Below, one piece after another: positions 36,395 to 45,270 of a stretch of DNA of 64,000 nucleotides. The stretch comes from Paraburkholderia caffeinilytica (GTDB taxonomy: Bacteria; Pseudomonadota; Gammaproteobacteria; Burkholderiales; Burkholderiaceae): positions 4,402,001-4,466,000 of the forward strand of contig NZ_CP031467.1 of NCBI RefSeq assembly GCF_003368325.1, written 5' to 3'. The position numbers were made by a program, and so were the translations under genes. Every line of letters starts with the position of its first letter. Position 1 is the stretch's first letter. The notes under the pieces are model-generated. The model was given only the letters and a program-made list of their open reading frames with translations, ran no database searches and had not been told where the DNA came from.

Positions 36395-36412
36395 CTGACT
36401 AAGGAAAGTCAG
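36395..36412. promoter_or_regulatory. Inverted repeat CTGACT-N6-AGTCAG before chvE
   Basis: CTGACT AAGGAA AGTCAG, 35 bp before the binding-protein start, in a 96-bp gap. It may be an operator or an mRNA hairpin that boosts expression of the binding protein. Confidence 0.4.
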
Positions 36413-36447
36413 AAGTAAATTATGCAATCCTTATTAGGAGACAAACG

Positions 36448-37518
36448 ATGAACATCGTCAAGAACGTCGCGGCGGCCGTGGCTGCCTCGATTGCACTGTC
36501 AGCGATTTCCGTATCCGCTTACGCGCAGGACAAGGGAGTCATTGGGATTTCCCTGCCGGACAAGACGGAATCGCGCTGGATCACCGATGGCAAAAGCATG
36601 GTCGACGCGCTGAAGGCGAAGGGCTATTCCGCCGATCTCCAGTACGCCAACTATGACGTGCCGACTCAGGTCAACCAGGTCGAGAACATGCTGGCCAAGG
36701 GTGTCAAGGCGCTCGTGATTGCGCCGATCGACGGGAAGACCTTTTCCGACGCTCTGGCACTGGCGCAGAAGAATCATATCAAGGTCATCTCGTACGATCG
36801 CCTGATCAGCCAGACAAAAGACGTCGACTACTACGCCACGTTCGACAACTACGGCGTGGGTGTCCTGCAGGGCCAGAGCATCGTTGCCGCCTGGCAGAAG
36901 AAGGGCAGCAAGACCCCTTTCAACATTGAGGTCTTCGGCGGCTCGTCGGACGACAACAACGCGCATATGGTCTACGCCGGCGGGATGTCGGTACTCAAGC
37001 CGTATATCGACAGCGGGAAGTTCGTGGTTCGCAGCAAGCAGGTGCCGTTCGATAAAGTCGCCACCCGCAACTGGGATGGCGCCACAGCCCAGTCCCGCAT
37101 GGACAATCTGCTGAGCGCCTTCTACGGCAACAACCGGCTCGATGCCGTGTGGACGCCGAACGACGCCATTGCAATCGGTGTGATTTCTTCGCTCAAGGGT
37201 GTCGGCTACGGTTCGGCGCAACAGCCGATGCCGATTGTCACGGGCCAGGATGCGGATCTGCAGAACGTCAAGGGAATCATACGCGGCGACCAGACGACGA
37301 CCGTGTTCAAGGATACGCGCAAGCTGGCCAGCATCACGGCCGATATCGTGGACGACGCGCTGACCGGAAAGACCGTGCCGGTGAACGACACGAAGAGTTA
37401 CAACAACGGCGCGAAGATCGTCCCGACCTATCTCGTGAAGCCCATCCTCGTCGACAAGGACAACTGGCAGCCGGAACTCGTCACTAGCGGGTATTACACG
37501 CAGGCGCAGTTGAAGTAG
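36448..37518 (+). CDS. chvE: ChvE-like monosaccharide-binding protein of an ABC importer
   Basis: A 356-residue periplasmic protein with a signal peptide ending VSAYAQ near residue 27. The sequence pattern ([66 protein letters not shown]) follows Agrobacterium ChvE closely by recall. ChvE binds several aldopyranoses and sugar acids. The Shine-Dalgarno sequence is TTAGGAGAC. It is followed by gguA-like and gguB-like genes, and delivers the substrate of this cluster across the inner membrane. The specificity of this copy is not known. Confidence 0.88.
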   Translation: MNIVKNVAAAVAASIALSAISVSAYAQDKGVIGISLPDKTESRWITDGKSMVDALKAKGYSADLQYANYDVPTQVNQVENMLAKGVKALVIAPIDGKTFSDALALAQKNHIKVISYDRLISQTKDVDYYATFDNYGVGVLQGQSIVAAWQKKGSKTPFNIEVFGGSSDDNNAHMVYAGGMSVLKPYIDSGKFVVRSKQVPFDKVATRNWDGATAQSRMDNLLSAFYGNNRLDAVWTPNDAIAIGVISSLKGVGYGSAQQPMPIVTGQDADLQNVKGIIRGDQTTTVFKDTRKLASITADIVDDALTGKTVPVNDTKSYNNGAKIVPTYLVKPILVDKDNWQPELVTSGYYTQAQLK

Positions 37519-37612
37519 TAACGAAGTTCCAGCCTTCGTGGGCGCCGGCGTGCGGTTGTCGCCGGCGCTACACAGACACGTATTGCACGTGACCGATCCG
37601 AGGAATACGACG

Positions 37613-39142
37613 ATGGAAACCATTCTGGAGATGAACGAAATTCAGAAAAGCTTTGGCGCCGTCAAAGCCCTGAATAACGTCAATCTTAAAGTCCGTAAAG
37701 GCGAGATTCATGCCATATGCGGCGAGAACGGCGCGGGCAAGTCGACGCTGATGAAGATCTTGAGCGGTGTCTATCCGCACGGCTCCTATGCGGGCAAGGT
37801 GGTCTACGACGGCGAAGATCGCGCGTTCTCGGACATCGCCGACAGCGAGGAGGTGGGGATCATCATCATCCATCAGGAACTCGCACTCGTCCCCATGCTG
37901 TCGATTACGGAAAACATCTTCCTGGGCAACGAACAGTCGAGGCGTGGCGTCATCGACTGGCAGGGCTCGCGGTCCAAGGCGAAGGAACTGCTGGCGAAGG
38001 TCGGGCTGACCGACTCCCCCGATACGCCTGTAGGCACGCTCGGTATCGGCAAGCAGCAGCTTGTCGAAATCGCCAAGGCATTGTCGAAAGAGGTCCGTCT
38101 GTTGATCCTTGACGAGCCTACGGCAAGCCTCAACGAAAAGGACAGCGACACGCTGCTCAATCTCCTGCTGGAGTTGAAGGCGCGTGGAGTGACGTCCATC
38201 ATCATTTCGCACAAGCTCAATGAGATTTCACGTGTTGCCGACGGTATAACGGTCATCCGCGACGGCTCGACTGTCGACGCGCTCGACTGCAAGGTCGGGG
38301 GTGTGAGCGAAGACCGCATCATCAAGGCGATGGTCGGCCGTGAGATGTCCGACCGTTATCCGAAGCGTGTGCCGAACATCGGCGACGTGATTTTCGAAGT
38401 CAGGGACTGGCGGGCGCAGCATCCGACCCAGCGGGAGCGGGCCGTTATCAAGGGTGTCAATCTGAAGGCAAGAAAGGGCGAAATCGTCGGTATTGCCGGC
38501 CTTATGGGTTCCGGGCGCACCGAGTTTGCCATGAGCGTCTTTGGTGGAACGTACGGCCAGGACATATCCGGGACCGTGCTTATGCACGGAAAGCCGGTAG
38601 ACGTCTCGACGGTACAGAAGGCGATCAAGGCAGGCCTCGCGTATGTGACCGAAGACCGCAAAGGAAACGGCCTCGTCCTTGACGACAACATCCAGCGAAA
38701 CATTACCTTGGCGAACCTCGCCGGCGTGTCGAAACTCGGCGTGATCAACGAACACGAAGAAATGACGGTCGCGGCTGATTTCCTGAAGAAGCTCCGTATC
38801 CGCGCCCAGGGGGTAACACATGTCGTCGCCAATCTGTCCGGCGGCAATCAGCAGAAAGTGGTGCTGAGCAAGTGGCTGTTCTCGGGACCGGAAGTGCTCA
38901 TTCTGGATGAGCCCACGCGCGGGATTGATGTCGGAGCGAAATACGAGATCTACAGCATCATCAATCAGGCGGTTGAAGCGGGTAAGTGCGTGGTCATGAT
39001 TTCTTCGGAAATGCCGGAGCTTCTTGGCATGTGCGACCGCGTTTATGTCATGAACGAAGGCCGCTTCGTCGGCGAGTTCACCGCGGAGGAAGTCTCGCAG
39101 GAGAAGATCATGCGGGCAATCATGCGAAATGGAGGTATGTGA
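37613..39142 (+). CDS. gguA: Sugar ABC transporter ATP-binding protein (GguA-like)
   Basis: A 509-residue protein with two fused ABC domains. The first (about 1-250) has [10 protein letters not shown] and ILDEPTASL. The second (about 260-509) has the degenerate Walker A region GLMGSGRTE, the full signature [12 protein letters not shown] and [15 protein letters not shown]. This asymmetric pair is standard for the CUT2 monosaccharide class. The ATG at 37613 gives the family start [15 protein letters not shown]. It energises import with chvE and gguB, its direct neighbours. Confidence 0.93.
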   Translation: METILEMNEIQKSFGAVKALNNVNLKVRKGEIHAICGENGAGKSTLMKILSGVYPHGSYAGKVVYDGEDRAFSDIADSEEVGIIIIHQELALVPMLSITENIFLGNEQSRRGVIDWQGSRSKAKELLAKVGLTDSPDTPVGTLGIGKQQLVEIAKALSKEVRLLILDEPTASLNEKDSDTLLNLLLELKARGVTSIIISHKLNEISRVADGITVIRDGSTVDALDCKVGGVSEDRIIKAMVGREMSDRYPKRVPNIGDVIFEVRDWRAQHPTQRERAVIKGVNLKARKGEIVGIAGLMGSGRTEFAMSVFGGTYGQDISGTVLMHGKPVDVSTVQKAIKAGLAYVTEDRKGNGLVLDDNIQRNITLANLAGVSKLGVINEHEEMTVAADFLKKLRIRAQGVTHVVANLSGGNQQKVVLSKWLFSGPEVLILDEPTRGIDVGAKYEIYSIINQAVEAGKCVVMISSEMPELLGMCDRVYVMNEGRFVGEFTAEEVSQEKIMRAIMRNGGM

Positions 39143-39143
39143 A

Positions 39144-40352
39144 ATGCGTAAGGCACTCTCGCCGGCGGCACCGCAGGACGCCGGAGTTAAAAATAGCGAA
39201 TTCGTTCAGGTGTTCAAGCGGGCCGCCAGTGAATACGGGTTGTTGGTTTCACTCATCGTCATCATGGCATTCTTTCAGGTGTCGACGAACGGCGTGTTGA
39301 TGCAGCCGCTCAATCTGACGAATCTCGTGCTTCAGAACAGTTACATCGTCATCATGGCCCTCGGCATGCTGATGGTGATCGTTGCTGGTCACATCGATCT
39401 GTCGGTCGGTTCGACCGCGGGGCTGGTGGGCGCACTCGCAGCGGTGCTGATGGTGCAGTTCAATGTCAACTACGTGCTGGCCACCGTCATCTGTATCCTC
39501 ACCGGCGCGCTGATCGGGGCCATACAAGGTTACTGGATCGCGTTCTGGCGGATGCCGTCGTTCATCGTCACGCTGGCGGGCATGCTGGTATTCCGCGGGC
39601 TGACGAACCTCGTGTTGCAGGGGCAGTCCATTGGGCCCTTCCCGGACGCTTTCGCCGCGGTCAGTTCCGGCTTCATTCCCGACGTCTTTCACGGGCAGAA
39701 TCTGCACGTCACGTCGATCCTGCTTGGAATTCTGGTGGGCGTGCTCTTTTTCGTGATTGAACTTAGGCACCGTGCGAGCGCAACGAAATACGGCATGGGT
39801 AGCGGGTCGTTCTCGATGTTCGTCGCGAAGAACGTCGTCCTCACCGGCCTGATTGCTTTCCTCTGCTACATCCTTGCGTCGTATCGCGGCCTGCCGACCG
39901 TTCTCGTCATCATGGGCGTGCTGATTGGCGTTTATACGTTCGTCATGAATCGCACCACCGTGGGTCGCCGTATCTACGCGGTGGGCGGCAACGCGAAGGC
40001 GGCGAGGCTGTCTGGAGTCAGTGTTCCGGCCATCAGCTTCATGACCTTCGTGAATATGGGCGTTCTGGCGGCATTGGCCGGCCTCATCTTCGCCGCCCGC
40101 TTGAATAGCGGCACACCGAAGGCAGGGACGGGCTTTGAACTCGATGTGATCGCTGCATGCTTCATCGGCGGTGCGTCTGCTTCGGGCGGTGTCGGGAAGG
40201 TGGTGGGTGCGGTAGTCGGTGCCTTCATCATGGGCGTGATGAATAACGGAATGTCCATTATGGGCATCGGCGTTGACTATCAGCAGGTGATCAAGGGCGT
40301 GGTGTTGCTCGCGGCTGTGTTTGTTGACGTGTACAACAAGAACAAGGCCTGA
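39144..40352 (+). CDS. gguB: Sugar ABC transporter permease (GguB-like)
   Basis: A 402-residue inner-membrane permease of the CUT2 class with about ten hydrophobic helices. LGMLMVIVAGHIDLSVGSTAGLVGA is the permease signature, and GGNAKAARLSGV precedes the conserved coupling region. The start ATG at 39144 follows GGAGG by eight bases, and the ATPase stop overlaps this region, so the two are translationally coupled. It forms the channel for the ChvE-bound sugar. Confidence 0.93.
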   Translation: MRKALSPAAPQDAGVKNSEFVQVFKRAASEYGLLVSLIVIMAFFQVSTNGVLMQPLNLTNLVLQNSYIVIMALGMLMVIVAGHIDLSVGSTAGLVGALAAVLMVQFNVNYVLATVICILTGALIGAIQGYWIAFWRMPSFIVTLAGMLVFRGLTNLVLQGQSIGPFPDAFAAVSSGFIPDVFHGQNLHVTSILLGILVGVLFFVIELRHRASATKYGMGSGSFSMFVAKNVVLTGLIAFLCYILASYRGLPTVLVIMGVLIGVYTFVMNRTTVGRRIYAVGGNAKAARLSGVSVPAISFMTFVNMGVLAALAGLIFAARLNSGTPKAGTGFELDVIAACFIGGASASGGVGKVVGAVVGAFIMGVMNNGMSIMGIGVDYQQVIKGVVLLAAVFVDVYNKNKA

Positions 40353-40378
40353 GCTTCGGATGTCAACACGGAATCGAC

Positions 40379-40675
40379 ATGATTAAACACATCGTTATGT
40401 GGGATGTTCGCGGTGATACACCCGAGCAAAGGAAGGAAACGGCTCGACTGGTGAAAGGCGCCTTCGAAAGTCTGATCGGGAAAATCCCGGGACTAACGAA
40501 GCTCGAAGTCGGCATGGACGTGAGCGGGGTCGATTACGCCTGTGACGTTGTGCTCTACACCGAGTTTGAAGATCCGGAATCGCTGGAGGCATACGCGTCT
40601 CATCCCGAGCATCTGCGCGTCAAGCAGGTCATTGGGGACAGCCGTATCGCCCGGCATCAGGTCGATTACGTTTGA
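40379..40675 (+). CDS. Dabb-family (stress-responsive alpha/beta barrel) protein
   Basis: A 98-residue dimeric alpha/beta-barrel protein starting MIKHIVMWDVRGDTPEQR, with GLTKLEVGMDVSG and the terminal LRVKQVIGDSRIARHQVDYV. Family members are small enzymes or binders for phenolic or polyketide-like rings, and some are plant polyketide cyclases. It sits 24 bp before the maleylacetate reductase gene in the same direction. That points to handling of an aromatic or cyclic intermediate, but the reaction is unknown. Confidence 0.85.
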   Translation: MIKHIVMWDVRGDTPEQRKETARLVKGAFESLIGKIPGLTKLEVGMDVSGVDYACDVVLYTEFEDPESLEAYASHPEHLRVKQVIGDSRIARHQVDYV

Positions 40676-40698
40676 GCCGGTGAACGATAGAGAATCCT

Positions 40699-41760
40699 AT
40701 GTACGAATTTACCTATACGACGCCTGCCTCGCGGGTCGTGTTCGGCGCCGGCAGCATGAAGCTCATCCAGCAGGAAGTCGAGACGCTGGGCGCTCGCAGG
40801 GCGCTGGTTCTGTGCACCCCTGAGCAGAGAGCGCAGGCCGAAGTCATATCGTCCCTTCTCGGTCCGTCGAGTGCCGGCGTCTTCGATGGAGCACAGATGC
40901 ATGTTCCCATCGAAAACGCCCGCCGGGCGCGCGAACATGCAAAGGCAGTGGGCGCGGATTGTGCGGTGGCGATTGGCGGAGGCTCGACGATCGGTCTCGG
41001 CAAGGCTATTGCACTCGAATCGTCCCTGCCGATTATCGCGATTCCGACCACCTACGCGGGTTCGGAAATGACGCCGATCTACGGCATAACTGAGAATGGA
41101 CTCAAGCAGACGGGCCGTGACCCAAAGGTTCTTCCCAAAACGGTCCTTTACGATCCGGAACTGTCGGGTGGATTGCCGGCTCATCTCTCGTTCGTGAGCG
41201 GCCTGAATGCAATTGCACACGCGGCAGAGGGCTTGTATGCAAAGGATGGAAACCCGGTCATGTCGTTGATGGCGGAAGAGGGAATCCGCGCGCTCGCCAA
41301 TGGTCTGCGCGGCGTGAAGAAGAGCAGCAGGGACACGACGGCGCGTAGCGATTGCCTCTATGGCGCGTGGCTTTGCGGGATGGTTCTCGGCAATGTCGGG
41401 ATGGCGCTCCATCACAAGCTCTGCCACACGCTTGGCGGGACGTTCAACCTTCCGCACGCGGAGACACACGCGATTGTTCTTCCACATGCACTCGCCTACA
41501 ACAGTATCGCGGCGGCGGAGGCAATGACACGAATTGCGCGTGCACTTGATGCGGAGTCCGCCGCAGATGGTTTGTATGACCTGAGCCACGAGCTTGGTGT
41601 GCCTCGAGGTCTGCGTGAGATCGGGCTGCTTGAGAGCGACCTGGATCGTGCGTGCGAGGTCGCGATGTCCAATCCCTACTGGAACCCGCGTCCGGTGGAA
41701 GGAACGCCGCTTAGGGCATTGCTCCAGCGCGCGTGGGAGGGAAGCCGGCCGCGTCCTTGA
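40699..41760 (+). CDS. Maleylacetate reductase
   Basis: A 353-residue iron-ADH-fold reductase that turns maleylacetate into 3-oxoadipate with NAD(P)H. RVVFGAGSMKLIQQEVE, AIGGGSTIGLGKAIAL and IPTTYAGSEMTPIYGITE form the nucleotide and substrate sites. ALHHKLCHTLGGTFNLPHAETHAIVLPHAL is the characteristic maleylacetate reductase region. It completes the hydroxyquinol branch begun by the dioxygenase at 32297, although the two are separated by sugar genes. 3-Oxoadipate would pass to genes outside this window. Confidence 0.92.
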   Translation: MYEFTYTTPASRVVFGAGSMKLIQQEVETLGARRALVLCTPEQRAQAEVISSLLGPSSAGVFDGAQMHVPIENARRAREHAKAVGADCAVAIGGGSTIGLGKAIALESSLPIIAIPTTYAGSEMTPIYGITENGLKQTGRDPKVLPKTVLYDPELSGGLPAHLSFVSGLNAIAHAAEGLYAKDGNPVMSLMAEEGIRALANGLRGVKKSSRDTTARSDCLYGAWLCGMVLGNVGMALHHKLCHTLGGTFNLPHAETHAIVLPHALAYNSIAAAEAMTRIARALDAESAADGLYDLSHELGVPRGLREIGLLESDLDRACEVAMSNPYWNPRPVEGTPLRALLQRAWEGSRPRP

Positions 41761-41887
41761 TTGGCGCGGCGGGTCGAATCGTGGCCGAAAAAAGACGTCA
41801 AACAAAAGAGCGTGGGTGAAAGCCGCGCTAACGCCAATTCGTGCCGATGCCGGCTTTGGCCCGGATCCAGATCGCCGATTGCTTCAC

Positions 41888-42331
41888 TTACTTATGTTTG
41901 CTCTGGGCAACTGCGGCTCGCAAGGCCAGCAGATAGCTCTCAACCCCAAAGCCGCAGATTTGCCCATCGACGATCCCGGCGAATACCGAGTGATGCCGGA
42001 ACGGCTCTCGGGCGTGAATGTTGGACATGTGCAGTTCGACAACCGGGCAGGTGAGAATCGCCAGCGCATCGCGTATACCGTAGCTGTAGTGTGTCCACGC
42101 TCCGGCGTTGATCAGCACGGCGCCGCAGCGCTCCTCGAAGGCCTGGTGGATGCGCTCGCACATTGCCCCTTCGCTATTCGTCTGGAACGATTCGACCTGC
42201 ACGCCAAGCTCGAAGCCGAGAGTCTGTAGCCGGGCATCGATTTCGGCCAGTGTGATCGTTCCGTACTGCACCGGGTCGCGCTTGCCAAACATATTGTGGT
42301 TGATACCGTGGAGCATCAGAACCGTTTTCAT
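41888..42331 (-). CDS. aroQ: Type II 3-dehydroquinate dehydratase
   Basis: A 147-residue dodecameric-type dehydratase interconverting 3-dehydroquinate and 3-dehydroshikimate. HGINHNMFGKRDPVQYG replaces the usual GPNLNLLG-YG loop and keeps the catalytic Tyr. NAGAWTHYSYGIRDAL and ELHMSNIHAREPFRHHSV hold the Asn and His of the active site. The changed N-terminal loop suggests a catabolic or divergent copy. It is the last gene of a six-gene minus-strand operon-like set. Confidence 0.9.
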   Translation of the reverse strand: MKTVLMLHGINHNMFGKRDPVQYGTITLAEIDARLQTLGFELGVQVESFQTNSEGAMCERIHQAFEERCGAVLINAGAWTHYSYGIRDALAILTCPVVELHMSNIHAREPFRHHSVFAGIVDGQICGFGVESYLLALRAAVAQSKHK

Positions 42332-42364
42332 TTGTCACTCTTCATTTGCCACTCCGTTGTATTT

Positions 42365-43198
42365 TCAATCGAGCGGCACCGTAAGCCGATCGATCACGGC
42401 ACGAGTCTGGGGCCGCACGCCGCGCCACCACGCGAACGCTTCCGCCGCTTGCTCCACCAGCATGCCGACACCGTCGGCGACACCCAGCACACCCGCATTG
42501 CGCGCGAGTCGCAGGAAGGGCGTCAGCCGCTTGCCGTAGGCGAGTTCGTAAGCCGCGCCTGTGGGACTGAAAACGCTGGGTGGAACCGGCGGAAGCTCGC
42601 CGGTGAGGCTGGCCGACGTCGCGTTGACCACCAGGTCGAACTGTCCCATCGCCTCCAGATCGCCGTACCCACAGACGGCCAGCGTCCCGCTCGTGGCAAC
42701 CTGGTCGACCAGCGCCCGAACCTTCGCGATGTCCCGGTTGACGACGACCAGTTCAGCGGGTCGCGCGGCCAGGAAGGGCAGCAACGCGCCACGCACTGCG
42801 CCACCCGCGCCGAGGACCAGCACGCGCTTGCCGGCCATCGGCAGGTTCAGGTTGACTTCGATGTCGCGTAACAGGCCGACGCCATCGAAGTTCTCGGCGA
42901 TGATCCTGCCGTCCTTAAAGCCCAACGCGTTAGCGGCGCCTGCCAGTGCCGCGCGCTCGCTGCGCTCGTCGGCCATCGCGAACGCCTTCAGCTTGAACGG
43001 CGCGGTCACGTTCATGCCTTTGCCGCCCGCTGCGATGAACGCGCGCACGGTATCGGCGAACGCGTCGTGCGGCTCCAGCGGACCCTCGATCGCCGTATAG
43101 GACATGTCCTGCTGCGACTCTTTTGCAAAGAGTCCGTGGATCAGCGGAGATTTCGTGTGTCCGATCGGGTTGCCGATCACTGCGTACGGGTCGCTCAT
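42365..43198 (-). CDS. aroE: Shikimate/quinate dehydrogenase-like protein
   Basis: A 277-residue AroE-family oxidoreductase. AVIGNPIGHTKSPLIHG binds the substrate carboxylate, the catalytic lysine is in MNVTAPFKLKAF and the aspartate in AENFDGVGLLRDIE. VLGAGGAVRGALLP is the Rossmann loop, and VVNRDIAK replaces the usual NRT cofactor patch. The ATG at 43198 overlaps the CoA-transferase stop (TGATG). A second AroE homologue lies at 48227. Both sit in catabolic surroundings, so this may not be the biosynthetic enzyme. Confidence 0.85.
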   Translation of the reverse strand: MSDPYAVIGNPIGHTKSPLIHGLFAKESQQDMSYTAIEGPLEPHDAFADTVRAFIAAGGKGMNVTAPFKLKAFAMADERSERAALAGAANALGFKDGRIIAENFDGVGLLRDIEVNLNLPMAGKRVLVLGAGGAVRGALLPFLAARPAELVVVNRDIAKVRALVDQVATSGTLAVCGYGDLEAMGQFDLVVNATSASLTGELPPVPPSVFSPTGAAYELAYGKRLTPFLRLARNAGVLGVADGVGMLVEQAAEAFAWWRGVRPQTRAVIDRLTVPLD

Positions 43199-44418
43199 CA
43201 CGGCCTCACTGTTGAATACAACACGCCATCGGTTTGCATCGCGTCGATTTCGGCCGCGCCGAAGCCCAGCGATTGCGCCACTTCCGCGTTGTGCTGACCG
43301 AGATCGGGCGCGACCTCACGGATCGTCGTGTCGCAGTCGGAGAAACGAAAGGGCAGGTTTGGCAGGCGCAACTTGCCGTAGCGCGGGTGCGCCTGCTCGA
43401 CCACCATGCCGCGCGCGACGATCTGCGGATCGGCCAGCACCTCGTCGATGCGCTGCACCTTCGCGCAAGGCACGTCGATGCTGTCCAGCAGCTCAAGCAC
43501 CTGCGCGACCGGCCGGCTTGCCACCCAGGGCTTCACGACCGACAGAATGTCCAACCGGTTCGTATTGCGTCCCGCGAGTGTGTGAAAGCGTGTGTCGGTT
43601 CCGAAACCAGCCGGCCCGCCATGCGCCTCTACCAGGGCGGCGAAGCGCTTCCACGCGTCGTCCACCTGCGCGGCGATCACGAGGTCGCCGTCGGCGGCAC
43701 GGAACACGCCGTAAAGCGTCGACGTGGGCATGTCGTGACCGGTTTGCTCCGGCACGATGCCTTGCATCGTGTAGCACTGCACCGCGTATTCATGCATCGA
43801 CACCAGTGTGTCGTACAGCGCCATGTCGATATGCTGGCCCCGGCCGCTCTTCACGCGACCAAGCAGCGCGGCATTGATCGCCGCCACGGCGTGAATGCCG
43901 GTGTACATGTCGCCGAGCGAAATGCGCATCAGCGGCGGCGGCTCGCCGGGAGTGCCGATCATCTGCATAATGCCGCTCTTCGCTTCGGCAATCAGGCCGA
44001 AACCTGCACGATGCGCGTCCGGCCCGGTATGGCCGTAAGCGGATATCGAGCAGTAGACCAGTTTCGAATTGCGCGCCGACAGTTCGTCATAACCGAGCCC
44101 GAGTTTGTCGAGTGCACCCGGCCGGTAGTTCTCGACGAATACGTCTGCGGAGTCGCACAGCCGCTGCATGAATTCCTTGCCGCGCGCATCGCGCATGTTG
44201 ACGCTGACGCCGCGTTTGCCCATGTTGAGTTGCAGGAAATAGCCGCTCTGCTCGTCGTCGAGCACCGTGGCGTGCTGACGCCCGGCATCGCCGCTGCCGG
44301 GCCGTTCGACCTTGATGACTTCGGCGCCGAGCGCCGCGAGACAGCGGCCAACATACGGACCGGCCAGAAAATGGCTGTAGTCGACGACGCGAATACCTTC
44401 GAGAGGACGTGCCTGCAT
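43198..44418 (-). CDS. Class III CoA-transferase (CaiB/BaiF)
   Basis: A 406-residue formyl-CoA transferase-type enzyme that moves CoA between carboxylic acids. GIRVVDYSHFLAGPYVGRCLAALGAEVIKVE is the N-terminal signature, and the catalytic aspartate is expected in ISLGDMYTGIHA. DMALYDTLVSMHEYA is also typical. The ATG at 44418 overlaps the MaoC stop. With the MaoC protein next to it, the pair suggests activation and hydration or dehydration of an acid as its CoA ester. The acid is unknown. Confidence 0.9.
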   Translation of the reverse strand: MQARPLEGIRVVDYSHFLAGPYVGRCLAALGAEVIKVERPGSGDAGRQHATVLDDEQSGYFLQLNMGKRGVSVNMRDARGKEFMQRLCDSADVFVENYRPGALDKLGLGYDELSARNSKLVYCSISAYGHTGPDAHRAGFGLIAEAKSGIMQMIGTPGEPPPLMRISLGDMYTGIHAVAAINAALLGRVKSGRGQHIDMALYDTLVSMHEYAVQCYTMQGIVPEQTGHDMPTSTLYGVFRAADGDLVIAAQVDDAWKRFAALVEAHGGPAGFGTDTRFHTLAGRNTNRLDILSVVKPWVASRPVAQVLELLDSIDVPCAKVQRIDEVLADPQIVARGMVVEQAHPRYGKLRLPNLPFRFSDCDTTIREVAPDLGQHNAEVAQSLGFGAAEIDAMQTDGVLYSTVRP

Positions 44419-44876
44419 CAGAATGCTCCCGGTCGGCGCGGCACCATCAGTCGATGCTCGCCGTGCTGGACGACCTGACCGTCCTGATTGACCAGCTCGG
44501 ACGGCAGCACGACGATTCCCCACCCGGGACGGCTCTTGCTAGCGCGCATCGCACCCACACGGAATTTCACGTGCAACACATCGTTGACCTTGATCGGCAG
44601 GTTGAAGTCCCATGTCCAGCCGAGCGACATGCCCGGGAGGAAACGGTAGTCGCTTTGGGTCTTGAGCCCATCGGCGATCGACAAGCCAAACAGACCGTGC
44701 GCGACGATCGAACCGAAGTGGCTAACGTTCGCGTATTCCTCGTCCACATGCACCGGCGTGTGATCGCCGGTGAGGTCGGCGTAGGCCAGAATGCGTTCCT
44801 TCGTCACCGTGTAGTGCGGGCTCACGCATTCGTCGCCTTCGCGGGCATCGTCCCAGTACTTATCGACGATCGTCAT
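44418..44876 (-). CDS. MaoC-like hydratase/dehydratase
   Basis: A 152-residue hot-dog-fold protein. YADLTGDHTPVHVDEEYA holds the Asp-x4-His pair of (R)-specific enoyl-CoA hydratase 2 enzymes, and HFGSIVAHGLFGLSIADGL is the usual second motif. It would hydrate or dehydrate a CoA thioester, probably the product of the adjacent CoA-transferase. The start at 44876 is one base after the VOC gene stop. A mesaconyl-CoA-hydratase-like role is possible but unproved. Confidence 0.87.
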   Translation of the reverse strand: MTIVDKYWDDAREGDECVSPHYTVTKERILAYADLTGDHTPVHVDEEYANVSHFGSIVAHGLFGLSIADGLKTQSDYRFLPGMSLGWTWDFNLPIKVNDVLHVKFRVGAMRASKSRPGWGIVVLPSELVNQDGQVVQHGEHRLMVPRRPGAF

Positions 44877-44877
44877 G

Positions 44878-45270
44878 TCACACCTCCGCACGCGGATTGA
44901 TGTCCAGTGCTCGTGCCACGCACGCTGCGGGCCTCGCCTGGATCAGTTCGACGGCGAGGCCGTCCGGCAGCCGCAACCAGTTGCGTCCCTGCGGCATTTC
45001 GCTGACGTCATACCGTTGCGCGGCGGCGAGCGCGGCCTCCATGTCTTCGCACATCACGCCCAGGTGGGCGAGGCGGCCTTCAGGCGCGTCATGCTGCGGG
45101 TTATGGATGAATTGCAAACCACCGAGCGTCCAGTACTGCCGTGGTTCTTCGACGGTGCCGTCGACCTCGCGCATCGTCATGCCGAGTACGTCTTCGAAAA
45201 AGCGGATGTGCCAGTGGATGTCCTTCACCCAGATGGCCACGTGCTCCAGATAGGCTTTACTGCCGTTCAT
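44878..45270 (-). CDS. VOC (glyoxalase/dioxygenase superfamily) protein
   Basis: A 130-residue protein with two beta-alpha-beta-beta-beta modules. YLEHVAIWVKDIHWHIRFFED starts the first, with a metal histidine at HVA, and AHLGVMCEDMEAALAAA starts the second. The terminal AVELIQA could carry the metal glutamate. It overlaps the ketopantoate-reductase-like gene by 14 bp. It may be a lyase, isomerase or epimerase of the same pathway, but no specific activity is predicted. Confidence 0.8.
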   Translation of the reverse strand: MNGSKAYLEHVAIWVKDIHWHIRFFEDVLGMTMREVDGTVEEPRQYWTLGGLQFIHNPQHDAPEGRLAHLGVMCEDMEAALAAAQRYDVSEMPQGRNWLRLPDGLAVELIQARPAACVARALDINPRAEV

